The notes under the pieces: model-generated
Told to the model about the DNA's origin: nothing
What the model saw: the letters and a program-made list of their open reading frames with translations, nothing else
Databases searched by the model: none
Source: Rickettsiella grylli
GTDB taxonomy: Bacteria; Pseudomonadota; Gammaproteobacteria; Diplorickettsiales; Diplorickettsiaceae
Reading direction: 5' to 3'
DNA: 64,000 nt
Assembly (NCBI RefSeq): GCF_000168295.1
Contig: NZ_AAQJ02000001.1
Span: 1,327,001-1,391,000 of the forward strand
Part shown: positions 8,641 to 16,577 of the stretch, piece after piece
Layout: each line of letters starts with the position of its first letter
How positions within the stretch are numbered: position 1 is the first letter of the stretch
Made by a program: the position numbers and the translations under genes

Positions 8641-9449
8641 TTGCTAATGCTTATTTAAATGAATGGCGACAAATTGTACCCTGGTCAGATAACAAAATGG
8701 TTGAACAAGACTTAATAATTAGCCGCTTATTGGTGGAGCTTTTCAATCATCCCGATATTTCGGACTCACTAGCTTTTCGTGGTGGCACAGCAATTTATAA
8801 ATTATTTACCTCTCGCCCTATTCGCTATTCAGAAGATATTGATCTTGTACAAATTAAAGCAGAACCTATTGGGAAAACGATTACAACGATTAGAAGTATT
8901 GTCGATCCTATACTGGGCGAACCTGAAAGAAAACGAAGCAAAAAAACATTCACTCTCACTTACAATATTTTAGCTGAAAACGCTATTGCGACACAAAAAC
9001 TAAAAATTGAGATTAATACTCGGGAACATTTTTCTGTTTTTGAGCTACAACCGAAAGAGTTTTCTGTCAAATCACGGTGGTTTTCGGGTAATGCTAATAT
9101 ATTAAGTTATAATTTCAGCGAGCTCATTGGCACTAAATTACGCGCTTTTTATCAGCGTGATAAAGGACGAGATTTATTTGATTTGTGGTTTGCTCTTCAA
9201 CAAGAAAATTTTGATGTTAAAAAAGCAATTTCTGCTTTTATTGAGTATACGAAAAAAGAAGATAAGAATATCACCCGTGCCCTATTTGAAAAAAATTTTA
9301 TTCAAAAACTTAATACGGGCTCTTTTGGCCAAGATATTAGTCCACTATTATCACCTGAAATTAAGTGGGATTTTGAAAAAGCAACAATAGAGGTATTCGA
9401 AAAAGTAATCTCATTGCTTCCAGGTAAAAGATGGAAAAGCATTTTATAA
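8637..9449 (+). CDS. abiEii: AbiEii-type nucleotidyltransferase toxin
   Basis: A 270-residue nucleotidyltransferase-fold protein. The catalytic signature is FRGGTAIYKLF followed by RYSEDIDLV, giving the GG(T/S)...DxD nucleotidyltransferase pattern. Further downstream are IEINTRE and a helix ELIGTKLRAFYQRDKGRDLFDLWF characteristic of the family. Related toxins transfer nucleotides to tRNA or GTP targets and arrest growth, giving phage abortive infection in type IV toxin-antitoxin systems. It is coupled to the antitoxin by a 4-base overlap. No frameshift or loss of a key residue is visible, so it is probably functional. Confidence 0.87.
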   Translation: MIANAYLNEWRQIVPWSDNKMVEQDLIISRLLVELFNHPDISDSLAFRGGTAIYKLFTSRPIRYSEDIDLVQIKAEPIGKTITTIRSIVDPILGEPERKRSKKTFTLTYNILAENAIATQKLKIEINTREHFSVFELQPKEFSVKSRWFSGNANILSYNFSELIGTKLRAFYQRDKGRDLFDLWFALQQENFDVKKAISAFIEYTKKEDKNITRALFEKNFIQKLNTGSFGQDISPLLSPEIKWDFEKATIEVFEKVISLLPGKRWKSIL

Positions 9450-9613
9450 CTATAAATTAACTATAAACACAGATAAACCATAACAGCTATGGAAAGTTGT
9501 CAGCATTAGAACGGAAAGAATTAATCGCGCAGCGCAAAGAACGAGAAAAGTGTAAGATACACGTTATTTGGGACAATTATCTGTTTTGACATAAACGATA
9601 ATAAGGAAATACC

Positions 9614-10090
9614 ATGACTTTACTTGAAACGGAAACCCCTTGAAATAGAAATCAACCCACCTTGCAGTGAAACAGATACTGGTTGGAAGTCTGTTTTAGA
9701 TGCTTGCATTGGCGATTCTCATAGACGGTAGCCCATGTTGGTGGCCTGAGCATTATCAATCGGTCGTTTGGGAACAGCCGGTTATCCAATTTTCTTTTTA
9801 TATCCATAAATTACTGGACTATCGCAATCAAGAACACATTTTGGAAAATCAGGGTAATCCGTTTGCTTGTTTTATCGCAGCTCGCCGCGAGAGTTGTGAC
9901 AGGGTCATTGCCTTGCTCACGTTTATAGACTGGGTAGCTTACACCTAAGCCTTTAGAAATACGTTATAATTAAGAAATTCAGCAATTTGAAGAGAAACAT
10001 GGTATGACTTATATTACAAGCTTTGAACGAATCGGAACACAAAAAGGAATTCAACAGGGAGAATATGCGATAGTGCAGGTCTCTTAACAA
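9614..10090 (+). pseudogene. Rpn/PD-(D/E)XK transposase-like nuclease, broken copy
   Basis: Pieces of a 'Rpn family / putative cytosolic protein' gene can be read in different frames. They are: KPLEIEINPPCSETDTGW and KSVLDACIGD near the start; then HKLLDYRNQEHILENQGN and PFACFIAARRESCD; then LTFIDWV; and, after a frameshift, QFEEKHGMTYITSFERIG and TQKGIQQGEYA near 9990-10070. Order and content match the family, but frameshifts, stops and an internal deletion destroy the frame. A second relic of the same family lies on the other strand at 10418-10680. The stretch 9450-9613 before it shows no recognisable gene. Confidence 0.6.
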
Positions 10091-10266
10091 CGGAAATTCC
10101 GTCATACCACGCCAATATCTAGACAGGTTAGTTACGTAAAGCGGATTCCAAAACATTACTCCGATGAGGGGAGGCTATTTTAGAAGCCAACAGTTTAGCT
10201 GAGATTTTCGAAGAATAATTATTTGTGAAACTCCAGTTGTCCCCGATCGATTGTTTATCCATTTCA

Positions 10267-10337
10267 GGGCCGTTAGCTCAGCAGGTAGAGCAGTAGTAAT
10301 CTATTGGTCGATGGTTCGATCCCATCACGGCCCACCA
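10267..10337 (+). pseudogene. tRNA-Lys-like pseudogene (anticodon arm damaged)
   Basis: The acceptor stem GGGCCGT/ACGGCCC is perfect. The D arm GCTC...GAGC and the T arm GATGG-TTCGATC-CCATC are intact, and CCA is present. The anticodon arm is about 5 bases too short and no 5-bp stem with 7-base loop can be drawn. The rest matches bacterial tRNA-Lys. It may be a decayed gene or a recombination scar from the mobile element that left the integrase relic beside tRNA-His. Total length with CCA is 71 bases instead of 76. Confidence 0.65.
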
Positions 10338-10417
10338 GTAAAATCAAACACTTATACTATTATTTCGTGTCATTCTGAAGGAATTCTAACCGATACGTGA
10401 ATGTAATGTCTTAAATA

Positions 10418-10680
10418 TTAATCCTCTAAGTTCAATAAATCTTGATCAGAAAGCCCTATAACGTCTTTCATATATCCACAATCAGCTCCTCTCGCCAGCA
10501 TTCTCCTCGCAATCTTTAAATCTTCTTCGTACCAACCTTTCCGCAGACCTTGCTGTTCAATTTTATGTGCAATACTCATCATATCTTCAATATATTTTTA
10601 GAAACTCTTTTAAATTTGCTGAAGAAGCATCCAACGCTTTTACAGTTCGTGCGACTGCATAAATAAATTTTAAAAAAATT
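10418..10680 (-). pseudogene. C-terminal remnant of an Rpn-family nuclease gene
   Basis: On the minus strand the region reads FIYAVARTVKALDASS, a frameshift at a short A/T run near 10600, then MMSIAHKIEQQGLRKG, ARRMLARGADCGYMKDVIG, LSDQDLLNLED and a stop at 10418-10420. The 'ia..ml..g.....i....gls..ei..l' ending is characteristic of Rpn/DUF4351-type proteins. The N-terminal nuclease domain is missing. The following bases to 10862 are AT-rich and contain only the upstream region of the repeat-protein gene. Confidence 0.6.
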
Positions 10681-10862
10681 TCTCATGAGGGAAGATAATG
10701 AATAATAAATACTACCTCAATTTAATGAATTTAGATTTTATCATCTCTTTATCCCTTATTTTTTTATCTTTTTTATCTACATTACTTTACTTATAATTTA
10801 CTCTTTCGTTTTAAATTATTATGATATATTAAATTAATTTAGTATTTTACTATATATTCATT

Positions 10863-13376
10863 ATGGCCATAAAATATCAAAAATTAATAGATCAAGCAGT
10901 GACTGACGGAGTTATTACACCCGAACAATATCTACGAATCCCGTGGAATGAACGCGATAGCATGGAAGCTCTTTTTTCGCCCGACGGGCGACGAGCTATC
11001 GCTGACGGTATTATTACTTTCGAGCGGTATTTACAAATCCCATGGGATAAACGTAACAATTTATATTACAAATGCAATGGAATTCCTGAGATATGGACTG
11101 GACAGGATTACATGCAATACATTTTTTCGCCCGACGGGCGACAAGCGATCGCTGACGGTATTATTACACTCGAGCAATATCTACAAATCTCATCGAATGA
11201 ATGCTATAGCCTGCAATATCTTTTTTCATCCGACGGGCGACAAGCGATTGCTAACGGTACTATTACACTCGAGCAATATCTGCAAATTCCATTACACGAA
11301 CGCAATATCAATATATGGGACGGACGCCATAGGGTAGAATCTCTTTTAACACCCGATGAAAAACAAGCGATGGCCGAAGGAATTATTACCCGCGAACAAT
11401 ATTTTAAAATCCCTTTACATGAATGCTACAGCATGAAATATCTTTTTTCACCTGATGGCCGGCAAGCGATGGCCGAACGTATTATTACACTTGAGCAATA
11501 TCTACGAATTCCACCACATGAACGCTTCAGTATGGAATGTCTTTTTTCACCTGATGGGCGACAAGCGATTGCTGAAGGCATTATTACTCTCGAGCAATAT
11601 CTGCAAATTCCAACATATAATCGCGAGACCATGAACGAGACCATGAAAGATCTTTTTTTACTTTGCTGGCAAATAGTGGCTAAAGCTATTATTACTCTCA
11701 AGCGATATCCGCAACCCTCAACATATAATCGCGGGACCATGAAATATCTTTTTTCATCCGATGGCCGGCAAGCGGTGATTGAAGGCATTATTACTCTCGA
11801 GCAATATCTACAAATTCCGTGGCATGATCGCTTCAGTATGAAATATCTTTTTTCACCTGATGGCCGGCAAGCGATGGCCGAAGGCATTATTACTCTCGAG
11901 CAATATCTACAAATTCCGCGGTATGAACGTCAAAATGCAATGATTGCACTAAGAGATCAGGATACGCGGCAAAGAATAATAAATGGCCAGATTACGGTTG
12001 AAAATATTCTAGGCATCCATCCTCATCTTGATGACAATAATGATGTTGTTGCGATACCCCATATTAACGGCACACAAAGTACTCATACCGCTAGCGTTCA
12101 TCAATCTGTTTCTGAATCCGCGATTCGATTAGCTAATCGTTATAAATCAAAGATTGACGGGGTTGGCTTAGAAAGGACTATTAGAAAGACACAAGCCTAT
12201 ATCAATAGTCTAACAGACGACTCTGAAAAAAATAAAGTGGCTCAACGAGGTTTTTTAAGGATCGTAGCGCCAAACCATACTTTTACTGACCCTATCTCCA
12301 AAGTCTCAACAAGACAATTATTAGCATTAGCGTTTTTAGCCCTACATGATGATGAAAAAAGAGTCGGTAGTCTTGAAGATGCACAAATGCAATTCGTCGA
12401 AGCGTTATATGAAGTACAACGAGGGTATAATTTATCAGAATTAGGTATCGATCAGGGCGGCCCAGACCGATATGTTTGTTCTGCGGGAACATTTAATAAA
12501 TTTATTGAAAAATTACACGGTATTCACCCTGATTGTCAATTGCTCTATATGACAAACGCAACGGCTTCACTTAAATTACCTATCGTTGTTCGTGAAGAAG
12601 CCGTACGCTATTTAACAACCTTCGCCAATGCTAATACGGCTGACGCACTCGCTCGCTTAATAGAACAAATAAAAGAAGATGGCGTGGGAGTGATTTGGGA
12701 TCACATTAAAAACAATGTCGCTAAACTTATGTTCGACGAGTTTAGTAGCCTATATAAAAATAGAGCTGATTCTCACTTTTCAAATCTAGTTGAAGCGGGC
12801 AAAGAAGTGGAATTAGGTGACTTAACTACATTTCAAGAGCAAGTACAAAACGGCAACTGCCTTAGTAATCATAGTTCTACTTTAGAAATGCAGAAAGAGG
12901 ATATTATAAATCAAGAAGAAACATTTCTAGTTAAAGATGACAAAGATGTGGAATTAAACGACTTAAGCACATTTCAAAAAATTGCCATACAACTCGATAA
13001 ACTTGAAAATAAAGCTAAAAATTTATATGATCGTGGCGCTATTTTAGCCTATTGCAAAGCAACCAATATAGTTCGTTTACTGCGCGACTTAAATCATCGC
13101 TGTTTTACAGAAAAAAAAATTGACTCTAAAACTTATAAAGAAAAAGCATTCGATATCATTAGCCAAGAACGACTTGTATTAGATAAACATCGGGGTTATA
13201 AACAAATTTTAGGTAATTTATTGATACTCATTACTACCTTGGGAATGGGTCAGTTAATTAATAAAGGATGCACGGGTAATTTTCTATTTTTTAAGACAGA
13301 TTCAGCAAAACATATTGATACGTTGAGCAATATCATAGACAAAATAGAATTGACTTCTCCAAACCAAGCCCTTTAA
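10863..13376 (+). CDS. 33-residue-repeat protein, candidate secreted effector
   Basis: An 837-residue protein of unknown function. Residues 1 to ~375 consist of about ten copies of a ~33-residue unit, best seen as FSPDGRQAIAEGIITLEQYL followed by QIP..ER.SM.YL. Units 2, 4 and 7 carry insertions of 4-17 residues, and unit 8 is degenerate. Residues ~430-640 are a unique, mostly helical region. The last ~125 residues contain an acidic stretch, a hydrophobic segment (LLILITTLGMGQLI) and a GNFLFF motif, and match the end of the protein encoded at 30565-31305. Repeat proteins with this look occur among Legionellales effectors, so translocation into a host is plausible but unproven. There is no signal peptide. 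Confidence 0.8.
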   Translation: MAIKYQKLIDQAVTDGVITPEQYLRIPWNERDSMEALFSPDGRRAIADGIITFERYLQIPWDKRNNLYYKCNGIPEIWTGQDYMQYIFSPDGRQAIADGIITLEQYLQISSNECYSLQYLFSSDGRQAIANGTITLEQYLQIPLHERNINIWDGRHRVESLLTPDEKQAMAEGIITREQYFKIPLHECYSMKYLFSPDGRQAMAERIITLEQYLRIPPHERFSMECLFSPDGRQAIAEGIITLEQYLQIPTYNRETMNETMKDLFLLCWQIVAKAIITLKRYPQPSTYNRGTMKYLFSSDGRQAVIEGIITLEQYLQIPWHDRFSMKYLFSPDGRQAMAEGIITLEQYLQIPRYERQNAMIALRDQDTRQRIINGQITVENILGIHPHLDDNNDVVAIPHINGTQSTHTASVHQSVSESAIRLANRYKSKIDGVGLERTIRKTQAYINSLTDDSEKNKVAQRGFLRIVAPNHTFTDPISKVSTRQLLALAFLALHDDEKRVGSLEDAQMQFVEALYEVQRGYNLSELGIDQGGPDRYVCSAGTFNKFIEKLHGIHPDCQLLYMTNATASLKLPIVVREEAVRYLTTFANANTADALARLIEQIKEDGVGVIWDHIKNNVAKLMFDEFSSLYKNRADSHFSNLVEAGKEVELGDLTTFQEQVQNGNCLSNHSSTLEMQKEDIINQEETFLVKDDKDVELNDLSTFQKIAIQLDKLENKAKNLYDRGAILAYCKATNIVRLLRDLNHRCFTEKKIDSKTYKEKAFDIISQERLVLDKHRGYKQILGNLLILITTLGMGQLINKGCTGNFLFFKTDSAKHIDTLSNIIDKIELTSPNQAL
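10890..11990 (+). repeat. Tandem ~99-bp coding repeats
   Basis: About ten in-frame units of about 99 bases code for the FSPDGRQ...GIITLEQYLQIP repeat. The most similar units (around 11430-11590 and 11740-11920) share long runs of identical bases, so copy number could change by slippage or recombination. Confidence 0.8.
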
Positions 13377-13386
13377 CGGGCTTTGG
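13364..13386 (+). terminator. Hairpin across the stop codon of the repeat-protein gene
   Basis: CCAAGCCC and GGGCTTTGG form an inverted repeat with one bulged base around a TTTAAC loop that contains the TAA stop codon. No U-run follows, so termination is doubtful. It may instead act as a 3' stabilising hairpin. Confidence 0.35.
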
Positions 13387-13399
13387 GGAGTATTCAAGG

Positions 13400-14686
13400 A
13401 ACTGTGTCAACGCTAAACTAAATTAAGAATTTTAGGAGTTGACATGAAACAAGCGATACTAAGCAAAGAATTTGAAGCTGAAGCGATAGCCCGACTAAAA
13501 TCAGGAGAATCGTTAACAGGAAAAGACGGAATATTAACGCCGTTAATAAAACAAATTATCGAAGCGTCGTTAGAAGGTGAATTAGAATCCCATTTATTAT
13601 CAGAATCGAAAACGCCTGAGTTATCGAACCGACGCAATGGAAAAACAAGTAAAGTATTAAAAATGGGGACAGAAAGTTTTGAGCTGGAAACACCCCGAGA
13701 CCGTCTAGGAACGTTTGAACCGCAAATGGTAAAAAAACGTCAAACGGTTTTAAACGAATCCTTGGATAACAAAATACTATCGCTGTATGCACTTGGGATG
13801 AGTTATGAGGCGATCCAAGACCATCTGGCGGAGATGTATGGGCTAGAAGTTTCAGCGGCTAAAATAAGCCTGATAAGCGATAAGTTAATGCCGGTTATAA
13901 CGGAATGGCGAAATAGACCGCTAGAATCTGTGTATCCCATCGTATTTCTCGATGCCATGCATTTTAAAGGTACGTATTGAAGGTAAAGTCAGTAGCCGTG
14001 CTTTTTATTCGGTTTTAGGCGTTAACAACCAGGGACGTAAAGAAATTTTAGGGCTGTATCTTTCTGAAAATGAAGGTTCTCGTTTCTGGCTACACGTTTT
14101 AAATGATTTGCGCGCTCGCGGAGTTGAGGATATTCGCATTGCCAGTATCGATGGATTAAAGGGTTTTCCTGAAGCCATTGCTGAGGTTTTTCCCCAGACA
14201 GAAATTTAACTGTGTGTGATTCATCAAATCCGTAACTCATTAAAGTACGTTATAAGCAAAGATCAGAAATCGTTTATGGCCGATTTAAAGTTGGTTTATC
14301 GTGCGAGCTCCAAGGATTTAGCCGAGCATCGCCTATTGGAGCTTGATGAAAAATGGGGTAAAAAGTATCCTGCTGTGATTAAGTCTTGGCAAACTCAATG
14401 GGAGCGTTTGTCTCAGTATTTTAAGTACCCAGAAGAGCTACGACGTATTGTTTACACCACTAATATAGTGGAGGGGTTTCATCGCCAGGTGCGTAAATAT
14501 ACCAAAAATAAAGGCGCTTTTACCAGTGAGAATGCCTTACTTCAATTAATTTACTGTGCCTGTCAAAAAATACTAGAAAAGTGGTGCCAGCCCCTGCATA
14601 ATTGGGCTTTAATTGCTTCTCAACTGCAGATATTTTTTGATGGCAGGCTAAATTTACAGTTACGATAAATTATTAATGACACAGTT
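13400..14686 (+). mobile_element. IS256-family insertion sequence, inactive
   Basis: The element is bounded by a terminal inverted repeat: AACTGTGTCA at 13400-13409 and TGACACAGTT at 14677-14686, giving about 1.29 kb, normal for the family. It contains one transposase gene with two lesions. No 8-9 bp target duplication is visible, which suggests the flanks have changed since insertion or were joined by recombination. It lies 23 bases after the repeat-protein gene and next to the truncated end of the tandem effector family. Confidence 0.85.
13444..14668 (+). pseudogene. IS256/Mutator-type transposase with frameshift and nonsense mutation
   Basis: The translation follows the family throughout. 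N-terminal: GILTPLIKQIIEASLEGEL, RRNGKTSK, LETPRDRLGTFEP. The first catalytic Asp is in FLDAMHFK, the second in ASIDGLKGF and the Glu in IVEGFHRQVRK. One extra base near 13968 shifts the frame right after DAMHFK. Further on, a stop at 14207-14209 sits exactly where a Gln codon (CAA to TAA) is expected before LCVIHQIRNSL. The three blocks 13444-13980, 13952-14209 and 14216-14668 are otherwise complete. Transposition would need an intact copy elsewhere. Confidence 0.88.
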
Positions 14687-14745
14687 TGGTGAACACTCTC
14701 TGGCTTTGTAGCAACAGGCATGTATACCCATTTAGGGAACATAAC

Positions 14746-14781
14746 TTACCCCGTTACCTGATGGCCGATCCTTTTGTTCAC
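14746..14781 (-). pseudogene. Stub of a third tandem family gene (first 11 codons)
   Basis: Downstream of the 522-residue gene, the same GGAGG ribosome-binding site and GTG start as at 16362 recur at 14781. The codons give VNKRIGHQV, matching the start VNKRIGYQV of the 522-residue protein, then run into TG and a stop. The match to the upstream copy ends at about 14756. This is the surviving 5' tip of another family member, lost by deletion or by rearrangement near the IS element. Confidence 0.65.
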
Positions 14782-14975
14782 AACTGCCCTCCATCAACGA
14801 GAACCAAAGAAGTGGGCATGGTTTGAGGATGCCGATGCCTCCACCTCGGTGTCGGTGTGCTGCTGCGGTAATCCCAGTGAGCGCAGTGAGCGCATGATCG
14901 TTGCGATATCGGCTTTCATGACTGCATTTTTTTGTTCAAACTCTGCAGTTTTTTGTTTAAACTCTGCTCGGTCTT
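14756..14975. repeat. Direct repeat copy A (shared effector C-terminal tail and next start)
   Basis: 220 bases here match 16337-16577 at an offset of 1581 bases, almost without mismatch. Copy B has one extra 21-base unit (seven residues, KQKTAEF). The repeat covers the last ~60 codons of each gene, the stop, the ribosome-binding site and the first codons of the following gene. Confidence 0.9.
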
Positions 14976-16362
14976 GTGTGCATTTTGCATCGAATTCTTT
15001 TAATTTCACCGCAAACTCTTTGTAGGATTGTTCTAATTCTTTAACGGCCACTTCTAATTCGTCGACCCATGCTGAAAGATAAGACCAACTTTGACTGAAC
15101 TCATCTTGAAAGGCTTGCTGTGAATATTCATAAAACCCTTTCATACGTTCATGGTATTTTTTAAACCGCTCCACATAAGCGCGGCTTTCTTCCAAATAAA
15201 ATTGACTGTAGCGTGTTATCAGCTCACGCATCGCTTGCGAATGCGCTACATTGAGCACGTGATCCGGATGAAATAAGCGCATCCCGCCTTGCAGTAAAGG
15301 CTTTAATCGATTTTGTAAGTTATTCAAATACTCTAAAAAAACATCATACACCTCAAACTTGCCTTGAATCGTTGCAAACAACCGCTCACAGTCGTCTAAA
15401 TAAAATTGTGCGACTGTTTTAATCTCATGGAGGCTGCTTTGTAATAATCGCTCGACTTCTTCAATTGCATTTTCTTCCATTAAAGCCGTTAAACGTTGTC
15501 GCTGGTGTTGAATCCATTCCTTAACATTGTGTAATGAAGTAATTCCAGCATAATAGAGTTTTCTCGGTCGAGTTGACAAAGAGGACGAACACAGGGGTTG
15601 TGGATCATTTCTCACGCGAGCCTCTGGACTCAATACAACCTCCTCGGTCACATCGATTCCTTTCTCAGAAACTAAATGAAACGCAGCGCGATATAAACGC
15701 TCGCTTAACCAGTGAAGATAATAATTTAACATAAACGCCTCGACGTGCTGATATTCTTCTTCAGCAACTTGTTTTAAAGCCGCTCGATCCGCTTCTTTCT
15801 GGATGGGGGTTAACAATTCAGTGAGCTTTCTCAGAAACGTTTCCTTTAATCGTTGCTTATACACGTTCATTGCTTTCAAAAAATGTTTTTCGACCCACTG
15901 TGGATTGCGACACCGTTTTTCTAAATCGTTTTCAAATTGCGCATTGAATTGCGATAAAACGAACCCTAATTCGTTAAATAAAGTGTTGCTTTCCCCCATC
16001 ACTCTCCTTTCCTGTTCCCCTCTGCTTAGACACACCGCTTGGTACGCCAAACATCGCTGGTAGTAATTCCATACATCAATCTTTTTCTTCATCCCAAAAG
16101 AGGCCAACCAACGTCGCCAGCGCGGCTTTTTCCAATAGCGTTCTATTTTTCGACCCAGTTCTTCAGGCCTCACATTAAATAAACGCAACAACCTCAGCTC
16201 ATTTTTACTCCGCTTCCATAAGGGATCTGTTTCTGTGAGTGGAGGATGGATCGTCATATAAGCTATCCAGCGGCTTGACCACCAATGCGCACGAAGAAAC
16301 GGCTTTTTCGAAAGGTATCCTCCCATTTGGTTCAACACCTGATAGCCGATCCTTTTGTTCAC
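14794..16362 (-). CDS. Coiled-coil effector-like protein, 522 residues
   Basis: Function not recognised. The GTG start at 16362 has a GGAGG site 7 bases upstream and lies 12 bases after the preceding stop, so it is translationally coupled to the 769-residue gene. The N-terminal half is rich in W and R (WRRWLASFGMKKK). The middle is helical, and a stretch MRLFHPDHVL around residue 375 recalls the HPD of J-domains, though the rest of a J-domain is not evident. Residues ~430-480 are coiled coil with EFKQKTA-type heptads. The final ~60 residues, ending NHAHFFGSR, are shared with the upstream gene product. No membrane segment or signal peptide is visible. Type IV effectors carry C-terminal translocation signals, so the shared tail is a candidate signal. 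Confidence 0.75.
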   Translation of the reverse strand: MNKRIGYQVLNQMGGYLSKKPFLRAHWWSSRWIAYMTIHPPLTETDPLWKRSKNELRLLRLFNVRPEELGRKIERYWKKPRWRRWLASFGMKKKIDVWNYYQRCLAYQAVCLSRGEQERRVMGESNTLFNELGFVLSQFNAQFENDLEKRCRNPQWVEKHFLKAMNVYKQRLKETFLRKLTELLTPIQKEADRAALKQVAEEEYQHVEAFMLNYYLHWLSERLYRAAFHLVSEKGIDVTEEVVLSPEARVRNDPQPLCSSSLSTRPRKLYYAGITSLHNVKEWIQHQRQRLTALMEENAIEEVERLLQSSLHEIKTVAQFYLDDCERLFATIQGKFEVYDVFLEYLNNLQNRLKPLLQGGMRLFHPDHVLNVAHSQAMRELITRYSQFYLEESRAYVERFKKYHERMKGFYEYSQQAFQDEFSQSWSYLSAWVDELEVAVKELEQSYKEFAVKLKEFDAKCTQDRAEFKQKTAEFEQKNAVMKADIATIMRSLRSLGLPQQHTDTEVEASASSNHAHFFGSR

Positions 16363-16577
16363 AACTGCCCTCCATCAACGAGAACCAAAGAAGTGGGCAT
16401 GGTTTGAGGATGCCGATGCCTCCACCTCGGTGTCGGTGTGCTGCTGCGGTAATCCCAGTGAGCGCAGTGAGCGCATGATCGTTGCGATATCGGCTTTCAT
16501 GACTGCATTTTTTTGTTCAAACTCTGCAGTTTTTTGTTTAAACTCTGCAGTTTTTTGTTTAAACTCTGCTCGGTCTT
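16337..16577. repeat. Direct repeat copy B (shared effector C-terminal tail and next start)
   Basis: Partner of 14756-14975. It is 241 bases, longer by one 21-base heptad unit. Near-identity points to recent duplication or gene conversion between neighbouring genes. Confidence 0.9.

Noticed and set aside
9127-9390. 87-codon frame within the AbiEii gene
   Set aside because: It is a shadow in another frame of an intact, well-recognised toxin gene.
11426-11887. 153-codon open frame on the minus strand inside the repeat-protein gene
   Set aside because: It is the antisense shadow of the tandem repeats; its own repeats mirror those of the plus-strand protein, and it has no independent start signal.
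10863-11990. Ankyrin repeats suggested by the 33-residue period
   Set aside because: The ankyrin consensus (G-TPLH-A and following) is absent; the conserved residues FSPDGRQ and ITLEQYL define a different unit.
15220-15260. J-domain (DnaJ-like) in the 522-residue protein from the HPD in FHPDHVL
   Set aside because: Only the tripeptide and one helix look right; the preceding helix II basic pattern and following helix III are not convincing.
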